Assembly (NCBI GenBank): GCA_023375785.1
Contig: SZWC01004688.1
Span: 29,186-93,185 of the forward strand
Reading direction: 5' to 3'
Source of the DNA: Penium margaritaceum
Lineage: Eukaryota; Streptophyta; Zygnematophyceae; Desmidiales; Peniaceae
Length of the DNA: 64,000 bases
Shown: in pieces, positions 32,801 through 45,700 of the stretch
Layout: each line of letters opens with the position of its first letter
Numbering within the stretch: position 1 is the stretch's first letter
Notes under the pieces: generated by a model
What the model saw: only the letters and a program-made list of their open reading frames with translations
Databases searched by the model: none
What the model was told of the DNA's origin: nothing
Translations under genes and position numbers: made by a program

Positions 32801-35800
32801 AGCCTTTGCCAGGCATTGCGTGGCATTGCCCAGGCATTGCCAAGGCATTGCTTGACATTGCTAGGCATTGCTTGGCATTGTCCAGGCATTGCTCTGGCAT
32901 TGTCAGGCATTGTCTAGGCATTGCCAGGCATTGCCAAGCATTGCCAGGGAGTGCCAGGCATAGCCAGGCATTTCCCACACATTACTAGGCATTGTCCAGG
33001 CATTGCTGACGCATTGCCAAGTAGTGCCAAGCATTGCCTGGCATTGCCTAGGGATTGCCCAAGAATTGCCAGACATTGCCACGCATTGCTAGGCATTGCC
33101 CAGGCATTTCCATGCATTACCCACGCATTTCCAGGCATTCCCAGGCATTGCCCAGGCATTGCCAAGCATTGCCTGGCATCGCCAGGCATTGCCCGGGCAT
33201 TGCCAGGCATTGCCCTTCCATTACCAGGCATTGCCTGGCATTGCCCAGGCATTGCCAGGCATTGCCCAGGCATTGTCCAGGCATTGGTAGGCATTGCCAC
33301 GCATTGCCCAGGCATTGTCTAGACAATGCAAGGCTTTGCCAGGCATTGCCAAACATTGCCTAGGCATTGCCCAGGCATTGCAAGGTGTTGTCCAGGCATT
33401 GGCGAGGCATTGGCGAGGCATTAAGAGGCATGGCCCAGGCATTGCCAGGCATTGCCAAGCATTGCCTAGGCATTTCCAGGCATTGCTAGGCATTGCCAGG
33501 CATTGCCACGCATTTCTAGGCATTGTCCACGCATTGCCAGGCATTGTCAAGGCATTGCCAGGCATTGTCCACGCATTGCCATGCATTGCTAGGCATTGCC
33601 CACACGTTTCCTGGCATTATTAGGCATTTCCTAGGCAATGCCAGGCATTGCCAAGCAGTGCAAGGCTTTGCCAAGCATTCCCCAGGCATTGCCAGGCATT
33701 GCCGAGGCATTGCCAGGCATTGCCTGGCATTGCCGAGGCATTGCGTAGGCATTGCTAGGCGTTGCCCATGCATTGCGAGGCATTTCCTGGCATTATCGAG
33801 TCATTGCCAGGCATTACCTGGGCATTGCCAGGCACTGCCAGGCATTGCCCAAGCATTGACAAGCATTACCAGGCATTACATAGGCATTGTCGAGGCATTG
33901 CTAGGCGTTGCCCAGGCATTCCAAGGCATTGTCCTGGCATTGCCCAGGCCTTGCCAGGCATTGCCCAAGCATTGACAAGCATTACCAGGCATTACATAGG
34001 CATTGTCGAGGCATTGCTAGGCGTTGCCCAGGCATTCCAAGGCATTGTCCTGGCATTGCCCAGGCCTTGCCAGGCATTGCCCAGGTATTGTCAGGCATTG
34101 CCAGGTATTGCCTCGCATTGCTAGTCATTGCCTAGCCATTGCCAGGCATTGCTAGGAATTGCCAGGCATTGTCCAGGAATTGCCAGGCATTGCCCGGAGC
34201 TGCCTAGGCATTGCGAAGCATTGCCCACGCATTGCCTGGCATTGTCCAGGCATTGCCAGGCATTGCCCAGGCATTGCCAGGCATTGACTGGCATTGCCAG
34301 GCATTGCTTGGCATTGCCCAAGCATTGCTAGGTATTGTCCAGGCATTGCCAGGTATTGCAAGGCATTGCCCATGCATTGCTAAGCATTGCTAGGCATTGC
34401 CAAGCATTGCCCAGGCATTTCCAGGCATTGCCAGGCATTGCCCATGCAGAACAAGGCATTGCCCAGGCATTGCCAGGCATTGCCTAAGCATTGCCTTGCA
34501 TTGCGTAGGCATTGCCAAGCATTGCTAGGCATTGTTAGGCATTGCCCAAGCATTGCCAGGCATTGCCAGGCATTGGCCAGGCATAACCAGGCATTACCCA
34601 GGCATTACCAGGCATTATCCAAGTATTGCGAGGCATTTTCAAGCATTGCTAGGCATTGCCCAGACATTACCAGGCATTTCCAGGCATTGCCCAAGCATTG
34701 CCAGGCATTACGCAGACATTGTCCAGGCATTGCCAAGCACTACCAGGCATTGCCTGGCATAACCGGGCATTGTCCACGCATTGCCCAGGCATTGCCAGGC
34801 ATTGCCAAGCATTGTCCAGGCATTGCCAGGCATTGCCCACATATTGCCAGGCATTGCTAGGCATTTCTAGGCATTGCCCTCACAATGCCAGGCAATGCCG
34901 AGGCATTGCTACGCATTGCCTTGGCATTGCCAGGCATTGCGAGGCATTGCTAGGCATTGACAGGCATGACCCAGGCATTGCCAGGCATTGCACAGGCATT
35001 GCCAGTTATTGCTAGGCATTATCAGGCATTGCCAGGCATTGCCAAGCATTGCCAAGGCATTGCTAGGCATTGCCAGGCATTGTCCAGGCATTGCCAGGCA
35101 TTGCTAGGCATTGCGAGGTATTTTCCAGGCATGGTCCAAGCATTACCCAGGCATTGCCATTGATTTCTAGGCATTGCCTAGGCATTTCATGGCATTGTCC
35201 AAGCATTGCCTGGCTTTGTCCAGGCATTGCCAGTCATTACCCAAGCAATGCCAGGCAATGCCCAGGAATTTCCAGGCATTGCCAGGCATTGCCAGGCATT
35301 GCAAGGCATTGCCTGGCATTACCCAAGCGTTGCCATGAATTGCCAGGCATTGCAAGGTATTGCCCAGGCATTGCCAGGCATTGTCCAGGCATTACCACGC
35401 ATTACCACGCATACCCAGGCATTACCAGGCATTGCCTTGGCATTTAGCAGGCATTGTCAGGCATTGCCAGACATTGCTAGGCATTGCCCTGGCATTGCCT
35501 GGCATTGTCTAGGCATTGCCAGGCATTGCCAAGGCATTGCGAGGCATTGCCAGGCATTACCGAGGCATTGCCCAGGCATTGCTAGGCATTCCCCAGGCAT
35601 TGCCAGGCATTGCGAGGTATTGCCCAGGAATTACCAAGCATTCCTAGGCATTGTTAGGCATCCCAGGCATTGCCAGGCATTGCCCATGCATTGCTAGGCA
35701 TTGCCTTGGCATTGCCAAGCATTACCCAGGCATTGCCAAGCATTGCCAGGCATTACCCAGGCATTGCCAGGCATTGCCTGGCATTGCCCAGGCCTTGCCA

Positions 35801-38107
35801 GGCATTGCATAAGCATTGACTAGGCATTGCCAGGCATTTCCAGGCATTGCTAGGCATTGCCCAGGCATTGCCAGGCATTGTCCAGGAATTGCCAGGCATT
35901 GCTAGGCATTGCTAGGCATTGCCCAGGCATCCCCACGCATTGCTAGGAATTGCCTAGGCATTGCTAGGCATTGCACAGGCATTGTCAGGCATTGACCAGG
36001 CATTGCCCACGCATTGCCCAGGCATTGCCAGGCATTGCATGGCATTGCTAGGTATCTGAGGCATTGCTAGGCATTGCCTGGCATTGTCAGGCATTGCCAG
36101 GCATTGGCCAAGCATTGCCAGGCATTGCTAGGCATTGCCATGCATTACCAGGCATTGCCAAGCATTGCGAGGCAATGCCAGGTATGCCCAGGCATTGCCA
36201 GAAATTGCAAAGCATTGCCGAGGCAATGTCCAAGCATTGCCAAACATTGCCAGGCATTTCCAGGCATTGCCCATGCATTACCAGGCATTGCCCAGGCATT
36301 GCCACGCATTGCATGACATTGCCCAGGCATAGCCAGGAATTACCAGGCATTATCTAGGCATTGCCAGGCATTGCCAAGTATTTTCAGGAATTGCCAAGCA
36401 TTGCCCAGGCATTGCCAGGAATTGCTAGGCATTGCCAGGCATTGCGAGGCATTGCCAGGTTTTGGCCAGGCATTGCCCAGACATTGCCAGGCATTGCCCA
36501 GACATTGCCAGGCATTGTCCAGGCATTGCCAAGCATTGCCAGGCATAGCCAGGCGTTGCCAAGCATTGCACAGGCATTGCCATTCATTATCCAGGCATTG
36601 CCTAGGCATTGCAAGGCATTACTAGGCATTGCCTAGGCATTGCCACGCATTGTCCCGGCATTGGCAGGCATTACCCAAGCATTTCCGAGGCATTACCAAG
36701 CATTGTCCAGGAATTACCAAGCAATGTCTGGCATTGCCAAGCGTTGCCTGGCATTTCCCAGGCATTGCCAGGCATTGCCCAAGCATTGCCGTGCATTGCC
36801 CAGGTAATGCCAAGTATTGTCCAGGCAGTGCCAGGCATTGCCAAGCATGGCCACACATTGACCAGGCATTGCCAGGAATTGCCACGCATTGACCAGGCAC
36901 TACCAGGCATTGCCAGGCATTGCCCAGGCATTGGTTTGCATTGCCCAGACATTGCCATGCATTGTGCAGGCATTGCCACGCATTGCTAGGGATTGCCAGG
37001 TACTTTCAGACATTGTTAAAGCATTTCCCATGCATTGCTAGGCATTTCCAGGCATTGCCCAGGCATTGCGAGGCATTCCCAGGCATTGCCAGGTATTGCC
37101 CAAGCATTTCCAGGCATTGACCAGGCATTGTCCAGGTATTGCCTGGCATTGTCCAGGCATTGCTAGGCATTGCTAGGCATTGCCCAGGCATTGCGAGGCA
37201 TTGCCCAGGCATTGCTAGGCATTGCTTGGCATTGCCCAGGCATTGCCAGGCATTGCCGAGGAATTGCCAGGGATTGCCCAGGCATCGCCCGACATTGCCA
37301 GGCATTGCCCAGGCATTGCCAGGCATTGCCAGGAATTGCCCAGGCATTGCCCAGGCATTACCCGACATTGCTAGGAATTTTCCTTGCATTGCCAGGCATT
37401 ATTCTGGCATTGCAAGGCATTGCCCAGGCATTGCTAGGCATTGCCAAGCATTGCCAGGCATTGCCCAATGATAGCCAGGCATTGTCTGGCATTTCCCAGG
37501 CATTGCCTGGCATTGCCCAGGCATTGCCAGGCATTGCCCAGACATTGCTAGGCATTGCCAAGCATTGCCATGCATTGCCAGACATAGCCTATTCATTGCC
37601 CAGGAATTGCACGGCATTGTCCAGGCATTGCCCGGCAATCCCCAGGCATTGCCAGGCATTGCCAGACATTGTCTAGGCATTACCAGACATTAACAGACAT
37701 TGTCCAGGTATTCCAAGTTCCAGGCATTGTCAGGCATTACCTGGCATTGTCTAGGCATTGCCAAGCATTGGCCAGGCATTGCTAGGCATTGCCCAGGTAT
37801 TTCCAGGCATTGTCCAAGCATTGCCAGGCATTGCCTAGGCATTGCCAGGCATTGTCTATGCATTTCCAGGCATTACGCAGGCATTTCCAGGCATTACCCA
37901 GGCATTGCCAGGCATTGGCCAAGCATTTCCAGGCATTGTCAAGCATTTCCATGCATTACCGAGGCATTGCCACGCATTGCCCAAGCATTGCCAGGCCTTG
38001 CCCAAGCATTGTCAGACATTGCCAAGCATTTCTAGGCATTGCGAGGAATTGTCTAGGAATTACCAGGCATTGCCCAGGCATTGCGAGGCATTGCATAGGC
38101 ATTGCCT
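23824..38107. repeat. Satellite 2, block A: 10/11-bp quasi-palindromic tandem repeat
   Basis: About 14.3 kb of tandem units GGCATTGCCA (10 bp) and GGCATTGCCCA (11 bp), often alternating to a 21-bp dimer, so the mean spacing is close to 10.5 bp (about 1,360 units if that holds). GGCA and TGCC are reverse complements, so every join (TGCC-A-GGCA or GGCA-T-TGCC) is a small palindrome with one or two central bases. Single-base variants are common (CATTAC, CATTTC, AAGCATTG), and GGCAATGCC, the unit read from the other strand, also appears. The 21-bp dimer equals seven codons, giving meaningless open frames on both strands. No internal gene was found. Confidence 0.95.
33841..34072. repeat. Tandem duplication of a 116-bp block in satellite 2
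   Basis: Positions 33841-33956 and 33957-34072 appear identical, including rare variants such as GCATTGACAAGC, CATTACATAGG and GCATTCCAAGG. Since neighbouring units elsewhere differ at many positions, this is a recent duplication by unequal exchange or slippage. Confidence 0.85.
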
Positions 38108-38855
38108 TGTCGGATATTATCTCGGAGATTTCTTCGAGGGGTGCAGCCACCGAGAAAATAAAGTGTGATAGTGCAGGTTCATCTTCGGAGATATACGACC
38201 AATGTTCGAACGGTCTCACGACCGACTATCGTGCGAACCTCGCCAAGACCAAGCCAACTGTTTCGTACAACAACGGTCAAGGCAAACACACCTGCAGAGA
38301 TCGCACCTGCACACGTCATTCCTTTATGCGTACAGCTACCAAAGTCGAATCGTGGTCTCGAGGCACTCCTCCTTCTCCCTCGCCCGAGTCGCCATCTCAC
38401 TCCTGTGCCTGCTGGACGAAGCGCGCTGGGCTAAAACTGTACCTATTTGTATTGCTTGTATTCTATTGAGTAATCATTCCATTGGATTCCTCTTCAGGCT
38501 CACCCTCTGGGCTGCCTCCAGTCTCTTCGCTCTCATTGCCTCTCAGTGCCCGTGCTCTCGCACTACACCTAGTACTTTCCACTAAACGTCAATCATACAT
38601 CAGCAACGCCCGCACCTTTGAGGAAGCTTCCGTCCTTCTCTCCAAAGTGTTACGTCTACTCAAGACATCTGATCCTCAGTGCCCGCACCTTTGGTGCTGC
38701 ACCCACAACACATTTCTCCGCTTTCCTTCCTCTTTAGCTTCCATTCCACTTTTTGTGCTGCTTCCGCTCTGTTTCTGCTTGTGCTGCTACCTTAACCAAA
38801 ACGCTCGTCATTGTGACTACGTCCACACAACAGGAGCACCTGCAATTGTCTCACA
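38108..38855 (+). mobile_element. Probable solo LTR inserted in satellite 2
   Basis: About 750 bp of unique sequence with satellite 2 on both sides. It starts TGTCGGATATTATC, similar to the start of the LTR element 80 bp downstream (TGTCAGAATATTG), and can be ended at CTCACA (38855), giving TG...CA borders. No pol or gag motif is present. The target duplication is not resolved because the repeat flanks give several equivalent choices; an end at 38860 is also possible. Orientation is taken from the resemblance to the downstream LTR start. It could also be another kind of insertion. Confidence 0.4.
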
Positions 38856-38860
38856 TGTCA

Positions 38861-38932
38861 GGCATTGTCAAGCATTTCCTAGGCATTGCCAGGCATTGCC
38901 AGGATTTTCCAGGCATTGCCAGGCATTGCCCA
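38861..38932. repeat. Short remnant of satellite 2 between two insertions
   Basis: About seven units of the GGCATTGCC repeat separate the probable solo LTR from the LTR element. Both insertions therefore went into the same array, and blocks A and B were once continuous. The last five bases, GCCCA (38928-38932), are the left target duplication of the LTR element. Confidence 0.9.
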
Positions 38933-39945
38933 TGTCAGAATATTGATCAAGACTTACACGATTCAACCGGGTTCTCTCCTGACTTCCTGGCGTCACCCAA
39001 CTCTCCCCTGGACATCCGATCAGCGGGAATTGAAAAAGCCAGTCTGGTCCCGGTTCACCTTTCACATCCCGTCTTCCGAACGGCTCAGATGACATGACCA
39101 ATCACAACTTCTCTGGTCTGACCATCTGACCGTCTGAGCCCACCACAACCAGCACCAACGGACCACCCACGCGACATAACGACCGGCAAGTTCTGCCGAC
39201 AACAGTTATGAGTCCTCGTCCGTCCACCGTGGCTACAACCAAGGCTTGGCAGAAGAAGCACGTCCTCCACTCAACATGGGAGGACTACCAAGCGCTCAAG
39301 ATTGTGTGGAGCCGCACCGCGCATCCGCACCGCTCAGACATAGAAGCAGCAGCAGCAGCACAGTGGCAGCTGCGGCTTCGATCTCGCACCGCCCGCCCTT
39401 ATGGGTGAAGGCGCTTATGCTCTAGCTCTAGGACTAGCTAGGACCATCTAAAACTAATAGCAATACAATCCGTGTACTCTATTACCTCAGTATTTGCCTC
39501 ATTTCCTCAGTATTTTCCTCGATTCCTCAATTCATTGCCTTAGATCAATCCTCTGTCGCTTCCGCAATGTCTCTCGGGCCCTCGGCCCCTCGCTTCCGCT
39601 CAGGGCTCTGGCCCTCATTCAGCTTTGCCTCACAAGTGAACCTCACAGCTGATCGGCTGATCCTTGCAATCCAGCCTCACTCTCTGAAGTAGTCACACGT
39701 TGCTACATTCAGCTTCCTGCGGCCTGTAGCCCGCATCCTGGTGTCCATCTCTCATAAACTTTGCTTGCCTTCACTCATCCTCAATGCCTCGTCACTTCCG
39801 CTCCTCGCACTGACTTCTTGTGGCCCCATCCTCGCCTTCTGCTGTGACGTCATCCTTCCGTCAGCACTCTGTAGCTTCTTGGTACCTTCTGCACCACCTG
39901 TTTATTTGCTTCTCTGCATGCTCCACTGCTCCCATTTTCCTGACA
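38933..39945 (+). repeat. 5' LTR (1,013 bp)
   Basis: Begins TGTCAGAATATTGATCAAGA and ends CCTGACA, so the ends form a short TGTCAG/CTGACA inverted repeat. It matches 41701-42711 along its whole length. LTR function (promoter, polyadenylation signal, reverse-transcription repeat) is inferred from position; I did not identify a certain TATA box. Confidence 0.9.
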
Positions 39946-39957
39946 TGGTATCAGAGC
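39946..39957 (+). other. Primer-binding site (initiator Met tRNA type)
   Basis: TGGTATCAGAGC begins at the base after the 5' LTR. This matches the complement of the 3' end of plant initiator methionine tRNA, the usual minus-strand primer of many plant LTR elements. Its position fixes the LTR border. Confidence 0.85.
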
Positions 39958-41700
39958 ACAGCAAAAGATCCTACTTCCATCGACGCTCCCGCTCTCACTA
40001 TTGATGCCTAAAATGCAAGCATCTCACTGTGCCTTCTCCACTCATTCATCATCAGCATCATCTACATCATCCAAAGCATCGCACGTGGTTCGCCCCTACG
40101 TCCAGTTCCGCAGCTTTCCTGCCAACCAGAGACGTGTATGGTCGCATCCCTCTGACAAAGACAACTGCGTTATTACCAATCTTCCTCACTGCAGCATTCA
40201 AAGCCTTCAACCACTGTCATCTCGATCTCCTCATGCCGCTTGTATCATGCTGACCTTCGAGTGCACCTCTCTCCTTTCAAAAGCTCTGCCTCCTCTCCAA
40301 AATGACTACCTGGACTACTACGATGATGGCTACCTCTATCATGCTGATCCGTTCGCCTCATGCCACACCGCCTCTATAGCAGAAGTCTCGCTAGACCCTT
40401 CTGCCGCTATGGGCCTTCTCCTCTACTCCGAAACTCCAGCCTTCTCTCGATAAGAACTGAACATGTTCATGCTCCTCAACTACGGCACTAACATCGATGG
40501 AACCACTCCGTACTAGACGAGCATTTCCCCATAGTTGCGCCGCCTTTGTCGCAGAACACAACGCTCTCAACCAACGAACCAGCATCACGCCCGCTCTCAT
40601 CGCCTCCTGCCGCTACAGCTCGCTACATCCCGCCTCCAAAACACATGCAGCAGCCCAGCAACTCGTCAACTTCAGCTCCGACTGTTTTCTTCACTGCCCC
40701 TGATCTGAAAATTCCCTGCGACAACTCAACAGTCTCGGACTCTCCTGCACTCGAATCACTGCCTTCTGACAATCTCATTTCTACGACGTACTCTGCTCTA
40801 ACAAGTTCTCCCTCTGCCATTGTCACATCCCCACCAAAAGCACCAACTTAAAATCCCGCTCCAGCAATTGCGCCTGGCTTCTCAGCACGCATTTGCTTTC
40901 CTTGCATCACAGGCTGACACAACTCGCTCAACTCCTTCCTCCATTGCTCCCATATCATCAAGCTTGTCCTCCTGCAACAAACTATCATCGCATTTGCCTC
41001 TGCAACCATCTGGTTTCCCCGAGGCTCCAAAGCCATCAGCAACTGGAGTCTCAGCAATCTCACTACCAGCTCATTCTTCATCACTCCCAATCCTGTCCTC
41101 TTCTGTGCCTCATCCTACATCACTCTGTGCATCTCTCTTACTCTCTCCTGACAACAGCGATACTACTCGTTAGACCAACTGCATCTTTCCACTACCAGGG
41201 CAACCTCTCACAAACAACTCTGAGCTCCCCGCACTGATGACATGCCTACTGCCAACATCATCTCTTCTTCCGACTTCACTGGAATATTTTCTCCTCCCTC
41301 CATCTCTTCGGACCAACTCTCTACTTCCTCAACCATCACCCTTCCGTAACTTCACTACAACTATCCAGCTGTTGTTGCTGTCATTTTTCCATCCATCTGG
41401 GCTCAGCTTTGACTTATCTCTTCCGTCACACATGCACACACAGCACCTGACAGCATGGATGCATGGATTCACTCCTCCAGCTATCTCTCTCTTCCTCCTA
41501 TAGTTTCTCTGGATGATGCAGAAAGACTCCAACCTCTTCTCCTCCGATGATCCTCCCAGCAGCAGCCCTTCCCATCTTCTCCCCAGAACGTAATCGTCTA
41601 CCTCCACCCATGAACCTTCTTATCTGCTCTGGGCGACTGGAAAGCAACTAACCTCCCTTCTTGGCTTCTTCCTTGCGAGCCGTGTGATCTTGAGGGCGGC
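39958..41700 (+). other. Internal region of the LTR element, no known domain
   Basis: Roughly 1.74 kb between the primer-binding site and the 3' LTR. Open frames are short; the longest starts near 40001 (about 150 codons, Ser/His-rich at its start) where gag would be expected, but I recognise no gag, zinc-knuckle, protease, integrase or reverse-transcriptase motif. The plus strand is rich in TCATC and CTCC tracts. A weak purine-rich stretch (near 41690-41699) precedes the 3' LTR and could be the plus-strand primer tract. Confidence 0.6.
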
Positions 41701-42711
41701 TGTCAGAATATTGATCAAGACTCACACGGCTCAACCGGGTTCTCTCCTGACTTCCTGGCGTCACCCAACTCTCCCCTAGACATCCGATCAGCGGGAATTG
41801 AAAAGGCCAGTCCGGTTGCGGTTCACCTCTCACATCCCGTCTTCCAAACGGCTCAGATGGCATGACCAATCAGACTTCTCTCTGACCATCCGACCGTCCG
41901 AGCCTACCACGACCAGCGTCAACGGACCACCCACGCAACATAACGACTGGCAAGTTCTGCCGACAACAGTTATGAGTCCTGGTCCGTCCACCGTTGCTAC
42001 AACCAAGGCTCGGCAGAAGAAGCACGTCCTCCACTCAACATGGAAGGACTACCAAGCGGTCAAGATCGTGCGGAGACGTGCCGCGCCTCCGCACCGCTCA
42101 GACACAGAAGCAGAAGCAGCAGCACAATGGCAGCTGCGGCTTCGCATCTTGCACCGCCCGTCCTAATGGGTGAAGGCCCTTGTGCTCTAGCTCTAGGGCT
42201 AGCTAGGACCATCTAGTACTAATAGCAATAGGACCCTTGTACTCTATTGCCTCAGCATTTGCCTCATTTCCTCAGTATTTTCCTCGATTCCTCAACTCAT
42301 TACCTCAGACAAATCCTCTATCGCTTCTGCAAAGACTCTCGGGCCCTCGGCCCCTCGCTTCCGCCCAGACCTCTGGTCCTCATGCAGCTTTGCCTCACAA
42401 GTGAACCTCACTGCTCATCGGCTGATCCTTGCATTCCAGCCTCACTCTCCAAAAAGGTCACACGTTGCTACATTCAGCTTCCTGCGGCCTGTAGCCCGCA
42501 CCCTGGTGTCCAGCTCTCATCGACTTCGCTCACCGCCCACTCATCCTCATTGCCTCATCACTTCCGCTCCTCGCACAGACATCTTGTGGCCCCATCCTCT
42601 CCTTCTGCTGCAACGTCATCCTTCCGTAAGCAATCTGGAGCTTCGTGGTAACTTCTGCACAACCTGTTTATCTGCTTCTCTGTATGCTCTGCTGCTCCCA
42701 TTTTCCTAACA
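41701..42711 (+). repeat. 3' LTR (1,011 bp)
   Basis: Direct repeat of 38933-39945, starting TGTCAGAATATTGATCAAGA and ending CCTAACA, followed at once by the right target duplication GCCCA and satellite 2. About one base in ten differs from the 5' LTR, mostly transitions. Confidence 0.9.
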
Positions 42712-45700
42712 GCCCAGGCATTGCCAGGCATTGCCAGGCATTACCCAGGCATTGCCCAGGCATTGACGGCCATTGGCCATGCATTGCCAGGCATTGCCAG
42801 GCATTGCCAGGCATTGCCATGCATTGCCATGCATTGCCAAGGCATTGCAAGGCATTGCCCAGGTATTACCAGACATTGCCGGGCATTGCCAGGAATTGCC
42901 CAGGCATTACCAGGCATTGCCAAGCACTTTGCAGGCATTGCTAGGAATTACCCAAGCATTGACAGCCATTGCCTGGCATTGCCCATGCATTGCCAGGCAT
43001 TGCCAAGGCATGGCCAGGCACTGCCAGACATTGCCAGGCATTGCCAGGCATTGCTTAGGCATTGCCAGGAATTGCCTATGCATTGCCACGCATTGCCAGG
43101 CATTGCCCAGGCATTGCCAGGCATTTCCCAGGCATTTCAAGGCATTGCTAGGCATTGCCAAGCATTGCCAGGCATTGCCAGGCATTGCCCAGGCATTGCC
43201 AGGCATTGCCCAGGCATTCCCAGGCATTGCGAGGCATTGTTTAGGCTTTGTTAGACATTACGAGGCATTGCCAGGCATTGTCCAGGCATTGCGAGGCATT
43301 GCCCATGCATTGCCAGGCATTGTCCAAGCATTACCAGGCTTTGCCCACGCATTGCCCGGCATTGCCCAAGCGTTTCCAGGCATTGCCAGGCGTTGCCCAG
43401 GTATTCCCAGGCATTTCCAGGAATTGCCCAGGCATTGCCATGCATAGCGCAGGCATTGCCATGCATTGTAAGGCATTGTCCAGGCATTTCAAGGCATTGC
43501 CCAGGCATTGCCAAGCATTGCCGGGCATTGTCCAGGCATTGCTAGACATTACCAGGCATTTCCAGGCATTGCCCAGGCATTGCCAGGCATTGTCCAGGCA
43601 TTGTGAGGCATTGCCCATGCATTTCCAGGCATTGTCGAAGCATTACCAGGCATTGCCCAGGCATTGCCTGGCATTGCCCAGGCATTGCCAGGCTTTGCCA
43701 AGCCTTGCCCAGGTATTGCCAGGCAATGCCCAGGCATTTCCAGGCATTGCCAAGGCATTGCAAGGCATTGTCCAGGCATTGCACAGGCATTGCCACGCAT
43801 TGCCAAGTATTTTCTAGGCATTTCCAGGCATTGCCGTGGCATTGCCAAGTATTGCCTAGGCATGGCCAGCGTTGCCAAACATTGCCTAGGCATTGTAAGG
43901 CATTGCCATGCATTGCCCAGGCATTACCAGGCATTGCCATGCATTGCCCAGGCATTGCCAGGCATTGCCAGGCATTGCCATGCATTGCCCAGGCATTGCC
44001 AGGCATTTCCAAGCATTGCCAGGCATTGCAAGGCATTGCCAAGGCATTGCCCAGGCATTGCGAGGCATTACTCGGCATTGCCTCGCATTGCCTAGGCATT
44101 GCCAGGCATTGCCCATGCATTGCCAGGCATTACCGGAAATGGCCTGGCATTGCCCAGGCATTACTAGGCATGGCACAGACATTGCCAGGCATTTCCCAGG
44201 CATTGCCAGGCATCGCCCAGGCATTCCCAACCATTGCCAGGCATTGCCAGGCATTGCCAGGCATTGGTAGGCGTTTCCCTGGCATTACCATGCATTGCCC
44301 AGGCATTCCCAGGAGTTTCCTTGTATAGTCGAGGCATCGCCAAGGCATTGCCAGGCATTGCCAAGCATTGCCAGGCATTGCAAGGCATTGCCCAGACATT
44401 GCCAGGCATTTCTTGGCATTGCCCAGGCATTGCGAGGTATTGTGCCGGTATTGCCAGGCATTTCCAAGCATTGCCTAGGCATTGCCAGGCATTGCCAGGC
44501 ATTGCCAGACATTGCCAGGTATTGTCCAAGCACCGCCAGGCATTGCCCAGACATTGCCATGCATTGCTATGCATTGCCATGCATTTCCTAGGCATTGCCA
44601 AGCATTTCCACGCATTGCTAGGCAGTGCCCAGGCATTGCCAGGCATTGCCAAGCATTGCCAGGCAATACCCAGGCATTACCAGGCATTGCCAGGCATTGC
44701 GAGGAATTTTCCAAGCATTGTCAAGCATTACCTAGCAATGCCCAGGCATTCCCAGGCATTGCCCAGGAATTTCTAGGCATTTCCAGGCTTTGCCAAGCAT
44801 TGCCAGGCATTGCCGAGGCATTGCCAGGCATTGCCCAGGCATTGCCAGGCATTGCCCAGGCCTTGCCAGGCATTGCCAGGCATTGCCCAGGCATTGCCAG
44901 GCATTACAAGGAATTGCCACGCATTGCCGAGATATTGCGAGGCATCGCCCAGGCAGTGCCAGGCATTACCCAGGCATTGCCAGGCATTGCCACGCATTGC
45001 CAGGCATTACCCAGGCATTACCAGGCGTTGCCTAGGCATTGCTGGGCATTACCCAGGTATTGTCAGGCGTTGCCCATGCATTGCCAGGCATTCCCATGCA
45101 TTGCCAGACATTGCCGGGCGTTGTCATGCATTGCCCAGGCATTGCCAGGCATTGCCAGGTATTGTCAAGGCATTGCCTAGGCATTGCTAGGCATTGCTAG
45201 ACATTGCCAGGCATTGCGAGGCATTGCCAAGCATTGCGAGGCATTGCCCGGGCATTGCCAAGCATTGCCAGACGTTGCCACGCTTTCCCACGCATTGCCC
45301 AGGCATTTCCAGGCATTGCCCAACCATTGCGAGGCATTGCTTGGCATTGCCCAGGCATTGCCAGGCATTGCCAGGCGTTGCCAAGCATTGCCTCCGCATT
45401 GCCAGGCATTGCTACGCGTTTCCCGAGAATTTCCAGGCAATGCCAAGCATTGCCACGCAATGCTAGGCATTGCCAAGCATTGTACTGGCATTGTCTAGGC
45501 ATTGCCCAGGCATTGCCAGGCTTTTCCAGGAATTCCCAGGCATTGCCAAGCATTGCCTCGGTATTGCCAAGCATTGCCTCGGCATTGCCAGGCATTGCCA
45601 GGCATTTCCCGGGCATTGCCAGGCAATGCCCAGGCATTACCACGGATTGCCAGGCATTGCCAGGCATTGTCCTGGCATTGCCTGGCATTGCCTGGCACTG

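Larger units (their letters stand above)
38933..42711 (+). mobile_element. Short LTR retrotransposon without recognisable pol, with target duplication
   Basis: A 3.8-kb element with two direct LTRs (38933-39945 and 41701-42711), each starting TGTCAG and ending CTGACA or CTAACA, and a 5-bp target duplication GCCCA on both sides (38928-38932, 42712-42716). A primer-binding site follows the 5' LTR directly. The internal part is only 1,755 bp and shows no integrase, reverse transcriptase or RNase H, so it would depend on a helper element (LARD-like, non-autonomous) or is an internally reduced copy. The LTRs differ at about 100 of about 1,010 positions by my count, near 10 percent, so the insertion is not recent. 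The superfamily is uncertain: the primer site is common in plant Copia but also occurs in some Gypsy elements. Confidence 0.85.

Noticed and set aside
23824-38107. CRISPR-like array of short repeats
   Set aside because: Units are contiguous with no unique spacers and the repeat is far too short; the context is a eukaryotic satellite.
38103-38865. A GGCAT target duplication for the probable solo LTR
   Set aside because: GGCAT occurs in nearly every satellite unit, so a match at the borders carries no weight.
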